DNA of 64,000 nt from Perkinsus marinus ATCC 50983 (taxonomy: Eukaryota; Perkinsozoa; Perkinsida; Perkinsidae): contig NW_003205565.1 of NCBI RefSeq assembly GCF_000006405.1, positions 346,220 to 410,219 on the forward strand, written 5' to 3'. Below the pieces are notes generated by a model. That model was given only the letters and a program-made list of their open reading frames with translations, did no database searches and was not told the DNA's origin. The position numbers were made by a program, and so were the translations under genes. Below are positions 10,801 through 23,100 of this stretch, piece by piece. How positions within the stretch are numbered: the first letter of the stretch is position 1; each line of letters starts with the position of its first letter.

Positions 10801-13351
10801 GTCCCTTATTCGGGAGTTTCATGGCGTGGCGAAGCAATGAGAACCATCTCATTAAAGCACTCGGTTGAAATACCCATTTTCGACAATGGGATATACGACG
10901 CCGAAGAGAAGTTCTTTACCGTGAGGCTGGTCGTGGACTCGGAGACGACTGCCGGCTCTGTGATGCCCATGACTCCGTTCACTCCGTATTTTGAGAGAAG
11001 CGACATATCAGCTGTACCCGGCTCCTTGGTCCAGCATGCTCAGCTGGACGAGGCAAGGGTTTATATATGGGATAGAAGCGACACGGCATCAGCATCCGAC
11101 ACTTTCCTAAAATCAGATTCTCCGATTGCTACGGGAGAGATATTCCGGACAGGCCCTCAAGTTGGAACGGTAATCGATGTCGAGTTCATAGCGCAGAAGT
11201 GCTTGGTCGAAGCCGCCGATGGTTGCAGTCAGCTCGGCCCGGTGGACAGTGCTAATGATGTCGCGCGTTTTCTCGTGATCACTGAGCCAACAATGAAGGG
11301 GAGCTCCGACCGTATGCTTGGTGACGCGCTGTATACGCGAAAGGCCCTAGCTTCGAATGGTATATACAAAAGCTACTCTATGCCCTTCATAGCTGGTCCA
11401 TTCCGAATCCATATACAGCAGTCTTTTGCTGGGCTAAATGCTATGTATTACTCCTGGTCACCGGAACCAGCTGCGTATCAACTCCCTGATATACTCAGAA
11501 TTGATCACGGCCTCACACATGACTGGCGCTCCGGTCGAGACTCTCCGAGATATGTCCGCTGGACGGGTTTCCTCCACTGGGACTGTCTGCGAGATCGTTT
11601 CGATAGACTCGGCAGCGCAGTGCCCAGTCTGTTAGGGGTGGCGGTGTCTGCGCAGAGCTGGGTTAGAATAGCTTGGAAGAATATAGGAATCGTTCTCGAG
11701 GAGTACAGAGCTGGGTACTCGTGGATGACCGATGACGAGTGGAACAGACCTAACATCAGCGTTGTCCAGAGCGAGGGATGTACCCCAGCGGTCGCGGGAG
11801 ATGGGATCTACTGCTTCGCCATCGCTGGTGGAGAGGTGAGCTCTATCGGAAGCTTCGGATTATCCTATCAATCGATCTGCCGTCGTTAGTGGGTTATGAT
11901 AGCATCGTTGACTGTTACCGCGCGCAGTAAGAATCCCGGCACCATTTCTCGCTTGTCATCCTTCGCTCCTATTTAGTGATCTACATTATACGTTTCGCAC
12001 GGTGTGGGTAGTGCGGGTGTTGCTCTCAGCCCACTGTAGTGAACGAGTTCGTATCCTCTACAAGGACGCTGAGCAATTCTGTTGAAGTCGATGTGGCATT
12101 CCCGTTCATCGTCGAGTACAGGCCGGCGCATGCTGCAGAGTCAATGGATCGTCCTGTTGGCATATCTCTGATAATGTACCTTCCCGACTCAGCCGATAGT
12201 TTGGCTAGTATAGGGCCGGGATGGGTTGAAGTTCCCAAAACTTGCTTGGCGGCGGGTGTGGACATAAAGGGCAGTCCCTACGAGGGGATGTGGGTGCGCC
12301 CTGGAGTTCCGGCGGCGAATTCGTCCTTGTTCTGGGCGACTGAACCGACACTGAATGGAGTGCTCAAGGCTGTCATTGGAGGCGTTATCACAACGAGAGT
12401 CGAATTGCGAGATGCCCAACACAATGTTGTTATAGATGGATCGTTCGGTCCGGATATCGTAGTGCAGTTGGTCACCCGCCGCTACTGGGCACCATCGAAT
12501 GGGTTCCGCTTGAATCTCATTACGTGGCGACGGTCGCGTTGCCGATGGGTGAGTACCTGACCGTCGGAGCATGAGAGCTAAGCCTTAGTATTGCAGGCAT
12601 ACCAGAAGGGCCCACAGTTGTGGTCGCCACTCTGTTTGGAGCTTACATTGCCAGTCCAATCGCAGTGGATGTGCTAGAGGGAATATCTGACAGGTCGAGA
12701 ACTCAGGTTGTGGGGAACTTCTCGGAGGTAAACTCACTGCTGCTGGCGATCCTAGCGGCCGCAACGTGCTAGGGGATATTTTCGGCGGCCATAGTCTATC
12801 CATTGGTTTCAACGAATCAGTGCGTTACAGAACACACATACGCTTGTGCATTCATACTTCTCTGCTCACGAAGCATTCCACTAGCAGTGACTGAGAATCC
12901 GCTTATGTTAAGTGCTGCTTGTGATCGGCTCAGGTCGGGGTGAATACACCTGCTTGTTTCTCTATACTCTCCTTTGACGCCGCAGGAAATGCTAGGACGA
13001 CGGGAGGCGATTCTTACGCAGTAATTGCTGCTGGCCCGCGGCATTCACCTGGACCATCGATCGCTATTGAGCCCATCGTGGACAATGGTGACGGAAAATA
13101 TAGGTGAGGGAATCAGTGGATTGATGAGATCCATTTCCCGACGATATCGCCACCACGATCCGACTATACTTGCTGATGATTCTTGACTGTCCGTGATTCA
13201 GAGTATGCTTCCAGTTGGCTGTTGCCGGGATCTACGACCTGGACGTAACACTCGAAGGTGGTTCGATTCCCGGCTCTCCGTTCGAGGTCACTGTATTGCG
13301 TAAGCATCGTCGTCTTGCTACGAGTGCCGTATCGAGTTTCTTTCAGGATGA
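7869..13351 (+). CDS. Secreted-type mosaic protein: LNR, EGF-like, Cys-rich, Calx-beta-like, PA14-like and filamin-like modules
   Basis: A many-exon gene. Clear exons include about 8101-8209, 8261-8707, 8976-9165, 9292-9397, 9443-9581, 9627-9698, 9758-9993, 10049-10204, 10257-11835, 12030-12548, 12597-12727, 12985-13103 and 13202-13299, with a final codon and TGA at 13347-13351. A possible signal-peptide exon lies at 7869-7901 (MRRVGMASLLL), weakly supported. Modules in order: a Notch-type LNR (GDGRCD...CDYDGGDCC); Cys-rich segments; three or four EGF-like repeats (CHCDEGWSGPSCE, CECFYGWSGASCE, CKCEPGWGGRICD); a CxxC-rich segment (HCATCEPVTGRCLTCEPGF); a Calx-beta-like part (VEIPIFDNGIYDAEEKFF); a PA14-like part around GPFRIHIQQSFAG; and filamin-like repeats (VTLEGGSIPGSPFEVTV). 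The architecture suggests an extracellular adhesive or structural protein. No transmembrane helix is obvious. Some borders stay uncertain (8209-8261, 12470-12990). Confidence 0.7.
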
Positions 13352-14129
13352 TTACCTTTGTGATATGCACTATATCCGTACACAGTTACTTGATGTATTT
13401 GTAACCATGACTGTTAATGTACGCAGTATTTGTACTGTACGACGTTGTTGCATGAGCTCGCATGTCGAGATTCCTGAGTCCTGAAGGATAGTTTCTAGAG
13501 TGGAGTGTCTTGTTAGATGAAGTATGTGGCCTGACCTCTCTCGCACCCATCACCTGAGACTATTAGCCCGAGAGTATTCGAGGTTACCTCGAAGACTCAT
13601 TTTAAAACTCAGAAGCTAATTGTGAACTCACATTCTACGGGTCAGAATTAGTGGGACAATTGATTTTGAGCTCCGGAAGCAGTTTACTGAGCGCCAGTGT
13701 CCGCCAACCTTGGGCGGGAGTCCCGCCGCGAAACCAGCATACGTGATTGTACACCTTGTGAATGAGATCGTATGTAGTGCATGACTGCTTCGGTGCGGAG
13801 ATCAGTTACTTCTGCACTAGCACTAGCACAACCAATCGACAACTCGAGGATGTTAAGAAGACAGTTCATCGACACGCGAGAATCACTTTTTTGAAGATCT
13901 GACCCGGGTTCGATCCCCGGTGCCGGTGTTTCTCTGCGATAGCTGCCGCACCACAATTTGTCTATGTAGCATTTCCGAGTCATGTTTTGAGTTCGAGTTG
14001 AAGCGTAAGATTTTATTGGCCATACGTTAAGCGGACTGTACTGCCATTCTCTCTTATATGGAATTTGCTGAGGTTCTTTCGCCAGTTCCACTTTCCTTGT
14101 CCCTGATCTGCTTTACCGACAGTCGTGAA
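13352..14129. other. Intergenic region upstream of midasin
   Basis: I see no coding sequence here. The only recognisable item is a tRNA T-arm-like fragment at 13906-13930. The promoter of midasin should lie here. Confidence 0.5.
13906..13930 (+). other. tRNA T-arm-like fragment (relic)
   Basis: CCGGG TTCGATC CCCGG forms a perfect T-arm with the TTCGATC loop and is followed by TGCCGGTG, which looks like an acceptor 3' strand. No matching D arm, anticodon arm or acceptor 5' strand is found at the right distance upstream. It is therefore a tRNA-derived fragment or a chance match, not a tRNA gene. Confidence 0.35.
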
Positions 14130-17100
14130 ATGGAAAGGAGCTTCATAACGTCTCTTCATGGGCGATTGCTGTCCACTGAAGATCCCCAATCGAACGGCGA
14201 TGATCTCGTCGTATCTGCCATTAGAGGTTTTACCAATCTGTCCTTCGAGGCTAGAAGAAAGATCTTCGAGAGCTCGTATAGCGACCTTGGCGAGTTTCGC
14301 CTGACGTATATATGGTTGATGAGTGTATTATTGGATTTGCCTTTTGCTAGAAAGCGGGCTCTATGGGCTTTGAACGAGATGACAGATTCTCCCTGGGATG
14401 GGGTTGAAATCGAGGAGGATGGGCGAGGGAGGGATATCCTCTGTGAGGCGCTCTGGAGATTGGTGCACTCCTCAGCTTACGGGGAATTGGCCACTCGATG
14501 GGACTGGCAAGGTGTGCTGGAGAAGCTGGCAGTGAAGAGCCTCGTAGCGGCACAGGCTCTTGAAACCGTAAAAGGTAGTACAAGGGACGGACAAAGGGAC
14601 ATCAGTCGGGGTTGCGATCGCGTCTGGGTTGTTCTATCTATCTGCCTTGTGAACATTGGCTGATTGAAGGCTGATCGTTTGCGGTGCATTTATGATATAC
14701 TATTGGTAGGAACTGCTGAACTCGGCCGAAAGCCCCTGATTCGGTCGCTGGATGAACTTGCCATTGGCGGCACGGATGGTGGGTGTGGAGAATGTCAAGT
14801 GGAGGCGGCTGACTTAACGGAAGGGCAACGGAAGGCTGTGAACGACCTGTAACGATGCTGTTCTCAACAGTCGGTTTATTGATCTGTGACTCGATAGGTA
14901 TACGTGGGTCAACGTTCTTCCCAGTATGTCGTGCCTCTGTCTTCACGGTCCTTCTGGGTGCGGCAAAACAACAGTCATCCATCGGGCTCATGAATTGGCT
15001 GCAGCGAATAAGGATATTGTGGTAGGGGAGGAAGGGAGGACGGTGTGTTGACTACACCGTGATAGAGAGGAGCTCATTCGTGGTCCAAAATTTAGACCCT
15101 CCATATTGACGACTCGACCGACCCGAAGTCGCTTATTGGTGGCTTCCAGCAAATTCCAAATAAACCTGGGAGATTCGAATGGCAGATGGGAGTTCTAGCG
15201 AAAGCTATGGTAGAGCTTGCGTCCTTAATGGGTTGGCTGATGCCATGTGTGATCAGGTGGATGGGTCATGGGTAGTGATCGAAGACATCGACAAGGTGTC
15301 CAGTGACGTGTTGGCCATTCTGCCGAGCCCTAACGACGATGAGACCGGCTACCTTGTGCTTGAGCAGAATAGGACTCTGAGAGTCCACCCGGACTTCGTG
15401 CTCATTGGTAGTAGCGATGTAGAGGCGGTCTTATTACGACAGCATGTGCGTCATTGTGCTCTGAATACCCTGGATGAACTTGACTCCAATTGTTGGTGCA
15501 ATTTCATCGTTTCAAGTGGTAGATCTCGGAATAGGGTGAGCTGCGCCTCGCTCTTATGGTGCTTTGAATCAGTTGTCTTGAAATTGGCTAGGTAGTGTAG
15601 TTGTTTATCCCGTGGTTCTATTTCATTACTCGTGGTTCATGACTGATGGCCTCTGTGTGTAGGGACTGTATCATCGCTGGCCAGTAGTCAACCAGGCATG
15701 GGATCTTCCCTTGATTTGCTGTTGGCCTCTAGCACTTCTCTCCAAGCATGGACACACGTGATGATGCCTCCGATGACGGGAGAGGAGATGGAGACCTATA
15801 TTGCTGCCAAGTAGTACAAGGGAATGTTTTGATGGGGACGAATTGAACCATATCTTAGGACTTTGGCGTTTCCAGCTTGTGGAGAGGCTATCGCTGAGGC
15901 TTATCAACGAGTTAATACAGCTATGGAAGAGCAAGGCGTATCGCGGAAGTTGACCCCGAAGGACTTCAGACGGGCCATAGAGCGCTTGGGACCACTTTCG
16001 GTGAAATGGCCTCATCGTTGGCCATTGGCTGAGAATACCAGGCTGCGTATTGCGAGAGAGCTTTATGCGGTTTGGGTGGCGCACGTGTTCGACCAGAAGG
16101 CTCGAGAGGAAGTGTATGGCGCGCTCCGCGAGGTAGTTCTCATGAAGTCAGTTCACGTTTATGATTGCGATTGTTGGTATTCGTTCCGCTCTGTGTGCGA
16201 TGATATCGCATATGTTCGTACTGTTTTCGCTCATAGTATTTTTCGGCGAGACGCTAGACTAACATTTTTGTATGAACAGCTCGATCAGGCGCTCTCACTT
16301 CCCTCGGGTTCTGCTGCATCGGATAGCGCTCCTGAGGTGTCCCTCGATCGCTCGAATGTATCCATCGGCACTGACGTTGAGCCGCTGGTGAGGAGAATTA
16401 CGGAGAGCGAAGACCGTGGAAGTTCAGTTTTGGAAGAATATTCTCTCACAAGTGTAGGCTTTGGGCAGGCGTCTGGTTCGACTCCAGAGCTCATTCTGGC
16501 AGGTCCATCGGAGATTGCTGGAGTTCCTCGCAAAATGTGTTGTGTACAACGAGCCAGCGTTGTTGGTGGGTGACACTGGGTGCGGTAAAACTACGACTGT
16601 TCAATGCCTTGCACGCATGCTCAATCGAGAGCTGATGGTTTACAACTTCTCCGACCAGAGTGAAGCGCAGGAACTGATTGGAGGGCTTAAGCCGCTGCCA
16701 CTCGATGCGAACGACTTAATCAAGCGTTGGCACGTTCTGATGGACAAGACATTTTCGAAGAAGTCTAACGCGGCTTTGGCGGCTCACGTTGATAAAGTAG
16801 CACAGAAGAAGGGCGGAGCGAAGGCCCTCGCGATTGTATTGGAAACATGCAAGAAGGCGATAGCGGCTGGTAGGGAGGAAGAGGAATGGAATAAACTCGC
16901 GCAGGACTGTAAGGCGGCGACTGAGACTAAGGTACTACATGGCAGAGATCGTTGAAACTGAGTTATTGGAGTTTCGCTCGGGATTTGAAAAACACTAGTA
17001 GAAAACATATACCGCATTTCACTTGGCGGAAAACAAGTCTGTTATCGGACGCGGGAAATACGCGTGTTAGGAGTATTACACCACTTCACGTTAAACGGGG

Positions 17101-20100
17101 TTGTATCGGAGTGCTGCTATGTGTTGTAGGTTTCTCTGAGATTCGAGTTTGTCGAGGGTCAGCTGCTCACTGCTTTACGCACTGGCGCTTGGCTTGTCCT
17201 CGATGAGATCAACTTGGCACCGGGAGATGTTCTCCAACGTATTGCGGGCCTCTTGGAACAAGGAGCGAGCACGGTAGAAAATCCCAAGTACTTTGATGTT
17301 CACGAGGCAGGCGGAGCTGGTGTGAGGATTCCGATCCATCCGGACTTCCGGTTGTTCGCCTGTATGAACCCCAGTCATCTTGGGCCGGCGAAGAAGCCGC
17401 TTCCTGCTGGTATCCGAGCGCGGTTCTGTGAGTACTACGTGGACGAGGTGGTGGAGGACGCCGATCTGATCCAGCTGGTTACTGATGGTTTGTCGAAGCA
17501 CCTGCCCAACCCTCCGAGCGAGGCGGTGGTTAGCGTCTATAAGAAGGTCAGAGAGATGGCTCGAGATGGCCACTTGAGCGACGGTCAAGGCGGGAGGCCA
17601 GTGTTCTCATTGAGGTCCTTAGCGAGAGCGCTGAGATTCGCTAGGACCTTCGTGAAAAGTCCACGGTATCGGCATCATGATGGAGGGATGGAAGCTGTAG
17701 TAGTCGGGTATGGATCGCGCGAACAAGTGGTGATTTGTTCGATTGAGCTGTGTCTTGAGGCAAGGATTCGGTAGTCGTATTTCTGTTGTAATGATCACGT
17801 GATGTGGCGATATTACACTGCAAGTCGATGATGAATTTGAGAGATTTATGGTAGGTTCGGGAAGGCCTAGCGGTTACCTTCGCTGGAGTCCTGTCGGAGT
17901 CGTCCGAGGCGAAAGTGATGGAGGAGATAAATCGATCCTTGCCGGGACCGTCCAAAGTCCCGCGCAGGATCGGCCAGGCTGCCGGCTCATTGGACGTAGT
18001 CGTAGAGAAGGAGGCGGTGTGCATCGAGGGTTACTGGATCGCAAGGGGTCCTATGGAGATAGACGTTCAGAGGCTGCTGAGAGACTTCTGTGTGACTGAG
18101 TCGGCGCGCCGCAACTTGAAGAAAATATTGCGATGCGTATCCGGAGGTGGGTCATACTACATGTGATGGTGTTTGAATCTGAGGATATGATTCTCTTCAG
18201 GCAAAGTCGTACGGCCGCCCATATTGCTTGAGGGGCCTACTGGTGCAGGGAAGACGTCTTTGGTGAAGTTCGTAGCTGCTATGACCGGTCATGGCTGTGT
18301 GAGAATAAACAACCATGAGCACACTGACTTACAGGAGTACATCGGGCAGCACGTTTATGATCATGGAGTGCTCAAGTTTGAGGAAGGGCCCCTTGTGAAG
18401 GCTTGCCGTGAGTTTGTGCCTCTACTACTAGTGCGGTCGTCTCAGTGCGTTTTTTCAGGCGCGGGAGCGTGGGTCGTGCTGGATGAGCTCAACCTTGCTC
18501 CGAGTGAGGTGCTGGAGGGAATCAACAGGTTACTTGATGATAATCGCGAGATTCACATTGCGGAGACTAACACAACCGTTGTCCCCGATCCCGACTTTGT
18601 CGTATTCGCCACGCAGAATCCCGCTGGGGGAGACTATGGAGGGAGGAAGCAGCTGTCGAGGGCTCTCAGGAACCGTTTCACGACGATGTGGATCGACTCG
18701 CTATCTTCTGATGAGCTTCGAGCTATATTGCAGCACAAGTGCCAACTGGCTCCTTCGATCGCGGCAGCTATGGTGAAGGTGTATGAGGACCTGAGAGCCC
18801 ATCGGAATGTTGACGCTCTCCTTGCTGGAGGGGGAACGGATCTGATCACGATCAGGGACATACTGCGTTGGGCTCACAGGAAGCCTGGCACCATGGAAGA
18901 GTGTGGCCTTGAGGGTTGGTGCCTGCTGNNNNNNNNNNNNNNNNNNNNNNNNNNNNNNNNNNNNNNNNNNNNNNNNNNNNNNNNNNNNNNNNNNNNNNNN
19001 NNNNNNNNNNNNNNNNNNNNNNNNNNNNAAGATCCGCCCAGTCCGAAGAGAGCTCGGGTGAGGTCTGAGTTAAGAGCTCTGTGGAGGGAAATAGCAGACT
19101 TGCGAGCTGATGTGAATCACGATCGGAGCATAGATCACGACTTGTTCGCCTGGCAAGACGGTCCTGTAACAAGAGCTATGCGCGGCGACGGTCACTGGGT
19201 GTTGCTCGATGAGGCCTCCTTAGCCACTGATGCTGTTCTGGAGCGGCTAAACTCGGTTCTGGAGGCAGGTGAAAGGAGTGTGATGCTTGCTGAGAAGCCC
19301 GGTGGAGAAGTTGTTGTCGGCGGGGATAAGTTCAGTTTGATGATGACCATGAATCCTGGTGGGGACTTCGGCAAGAGAGAGCTCAGTCCGGCGCTGAGGT
19401 CGCGTATGACTGAGATCTGGGTCAAGGCTCTCGACTATGCCGATGAGAATGACGATTCTGAGGCCAGCAGGCTCATACGGAAGCTCCTGAGCGACGAGGC
19501 GAAGTCACTGATGCCGTCCATTCGTCGCGCTGTTGCTTGGGTGGTTAAGAACATCCCGGCACAGATTCTACCGATGTCGATCCGTAATGTGGGTCTGTGG
19601 GTGAGCGCCTGTAATGAGCTTACTTGCATGAGCCTGGGCGAGCGCTACTTACATGGCGGCACTATGACCATTGTTGATGCCTTGATGGACGCCCCTGATC
19701 TGCAGATGGAGGCTATGAGGATGCTCGAGACACAGACCCCACGGGACACTGACTTGAGCAAGTTTGGTCAAGACGGTTACCAGTGGGTTCGGGACGCTGT
19801 ACGACGGGGCGATTCTGGTGAGTGTCTTTCCCGTTGTTGTTTTTTGCATGGGTCTTCCGATCAGATGGCCTGGGCCCTTTCTCTATGCCGGCTCCTACTA
19901 TGGGCGCTGCCGCAGCACCTATCCCTTTCGACTTCGCCGCTCCTACAACTGCTCTCAACTTGGGACGTATTTTACGAGGTTTGACTGTTGGTAAGGGGAT
20001 GGCAGTGTTGCTTGAGGGACCGCCGGGGACTGGTAAATCCTCGATCATCGCGGCATTGGCGGCTCGTTGTGGGAGGGAGCTTGTAAGGATCAATATTTCT

Positions 20101-23100
20101 GAGCAAACGGAAATAGCTGATTTGGTTGGACAGTTCCTCCCCGCGGCTGGCCAGGGCGGCCACGAGGTGAGTATAGACTTTATTGTCACCCTTTAGGGCA
20201 TATACAGCGTGCTCTCAGGTGTCATTCGCATGGTCAGACGGCGTTCTGCTGTCCGCATTGAGAAGAGACAATTGCTGGGTTTTGCTCGACGAGCTCAACC
20301 TGGCTCCTCAGCCCGTGCTGGAGGGGCTCAACTCCCTACTCGACCATCGTCGAGAGCTCGTTGTCCCTGAGACTGGCGAGCGAGTCAGAGCTAAGGCCGG
20401 CAGCTTCCAGCTTTTCGCGACGCAGAATCGTATGGTTGACGGTGGCGGACGAAAAGGTCTCCCCAAATCCTTTCTTAACCGCTTTGTGAAAATCGCGGTA
20501 TCTGAGCTCTCCTCAAAGGACTCGGAGTCGATCTGCAAGAGGCTCTTCGGTGACGACATGTGGAACTCGGTCTGTGAAGGAGTTGTCGAATCTGTCCGGA
20601 TCGCTGGAGATATGCGGTTCAAGGGCGGCAGTGGATGGGAGTGGAACCTCAGAGATGTAGGTTACGTCCTTGGTCTTGCTCAATAGACATGCAGCTACTT
20701 CCAGGTGCTTCGAGTATCATCCTCGGTGCAGCGACGAGCCGTAGGGCATCTATCTCCAGCATTACAGTGCTATCTGTTATTAGCATCCAGGCTGCAAACC
20801 CAAGAAGACCGCGAGGCTTTACGTCCTAGCGTGTGGGAGGCTTCGTCGAACCAGCAATGGGCAGGAGAGTGTGATGTTGAGGATGTCGATGTGGGTCCGA
20901 TGCTCGTCAGAGTGGCGGAGGCTTTCGCGAACTCGAGAGTTGCCGATTTCGTGGCGAGTGACGCTGACATACTGCAGTGTCAGTCGTTGGGGCTAAGTGC
21001 TGGTTGTGCTGCTGTTCTCAACAATTGGCCAACTCTATTGATTGGTGACGGTGGCAGTGGGAGAAGACGAATGGTAGAGATCCTCGCCGCTGTCGCTGGT
21101 GTCAAGCTCGTGAGCATCAGGATGCATGCTCAAATGGACGCTAATGACCTGGTTGGTCAGTTCGTACAGAAGCCCGGTGGAGGGTTTCAGTGGGTTGACT
21201 CGCCTCTGGTGTGTGCGCTGAAGTCAGGCGATTGGGTTCTCTTCAACTCGGTAGAGCAATGCCCCTCAGCGGTCGTTGATCGTCTCAATGCTTTGCTCGA
21301 GGTCGGCGGTAAACTGCAAGTGCCAGAACGAGGGCGAGCAAACCCGGAAGACCTGACAGTCACGCCCAATCCTGCTTGTCGTCTCTTCTTCACGGCGGAT
21401 GCTCGTCATGCTCACATGGTGTCGAATCCACTGCGGAATAGATGTGTCGAGATATTCGTAGGTAGCTGTGCTCAGGGTGGTGACTTGGAGAGGGTCTGCA
21501 TGGCTGCGTCTGGAGGCTTAGTCGAGAGCCTCGCCAGTGTTGAAGACATGCAAGGTAGCCAGCTGCAAGCGATCGCTCGTGAGACGAGTAGAGCTGTAGC
21601 CCTGGGGGACCACTTGCGGGTGGGAGAGTCCGATCTTCGTCTACTCAAGCCATCGTTCTGCGGGTACTCTCTTGTGGCCAAGACCATAAGCGCTGCTTGT
21701 GTGGTAGCAGAGGAGATCTCGGACGAGCCTGTTGGTCAGTCCTACGCGTACCAATGGATGCTTGAAGGAACTGTCGGCACACCCTGGGACGTCAAGACGA
21801 GGATTGAGAATTTACCTTCGAGCTTGAACGTGGCCCCTGAGGTTGTGAGAAGCATGGCCGTGCTCTCTGCTACTGATAGGAGATGGGTGGCCAAAACTTA
21901 TCTACGGTTGCCGGCCAAGCAGGGTACGTTACTCTATCAGGTTGGCCATCCCGAGGAAGCCGACGACTTGACCTTGCTGAGCGGGAGACGACAGTTGCTG
22001 ATTAAGACGGTGAGAGACAACATCGTCGAGCTCCCAAGAGACCCTCGGGTCATGCCTCACTTCTGTCGGCTATTGATGGTGTTGGACTCCTACGACCAAC
22101 TGAGCGCACAGGCAGAGACAAGTATTCTGATATTCCTGCAGGAGCTTCTGGACGCCCGTGAGGTTCAGTCGTCTCGGGCTACTCGGCCGCCTGCTGCCGC
22201 TGTGGCCTGCCCGGCTCATCTACCCATGTACGCGAGCGCCAGTGAGTCCACGTTGGAGCTTGTTCTGGAGACTGCCGTTAGGAACGTCAGTACTCTCTAC
22301 CAATCCTTCCCGGGCGAGCACCATGCTCAGACCCTCGGGGATCTCCTAGCACAAATACGGAGTCTAGGGATCTTGAATCGGCGAGCCAGAGCTAATGACG
22401 AGGAAGCCGGCGACAAATTGGCTAAATTGGAGGCGGCCTTACTTGAAGCTGTGACTAGGATCGTCACTACTACTCGAGAACAACACGAAATGACTGCTGC
22501 CGATGACTCCGCGCTCAAGCCGATGTGGCCCGTCGAGCTTCTGAAGTGTTCTGGTGAACCCAGCGCTCAGCGTTACGACGATTTGTCGCTATCTTGTCCT
22601 TGGTCGGTCATTGACGGTTTAGCCTTGCAAACCGAGGCTACCTGGAGCACGGGTACGATAGCCAGCGACTTGGCTTCTGTAGAGAAGCTCTACTCCAGGC
22701 TGAGTCGACGAGGTCCTGAAACTCTTATTCGAGCACATGGGGGATGGGCCACCATCCTGGGTGCCTCTGTTGCTGAGGCGGTACTTCGATGGCCGATAAG
22801 TGAAGTACCCGAGGCGGCGAAACTGGCGGCTTACATTCGAGAGGTTGCGCCCTCTGCGGCAGAGGTCGAAGAAGCTGTTAGTCTCAACTGTGCCAATGTT
22901 ATCGAAAGATGTTGTCGGGAAGCCGGAGACCTACCAGTCTTCGTCGACGGTACGATCCCTATAGCTCAAATATGCAGCCAGGCTTTGAATGAGGAGACTG
23001 ATTCCTACGCGAGGCTAACTATGGCCGCAGCGTGGCACCTCGTCCTTGGTGCAGGAGTAAGCTCGCCATTGAAGAGTCTTCTGTATCATTTCTCTTGTCA

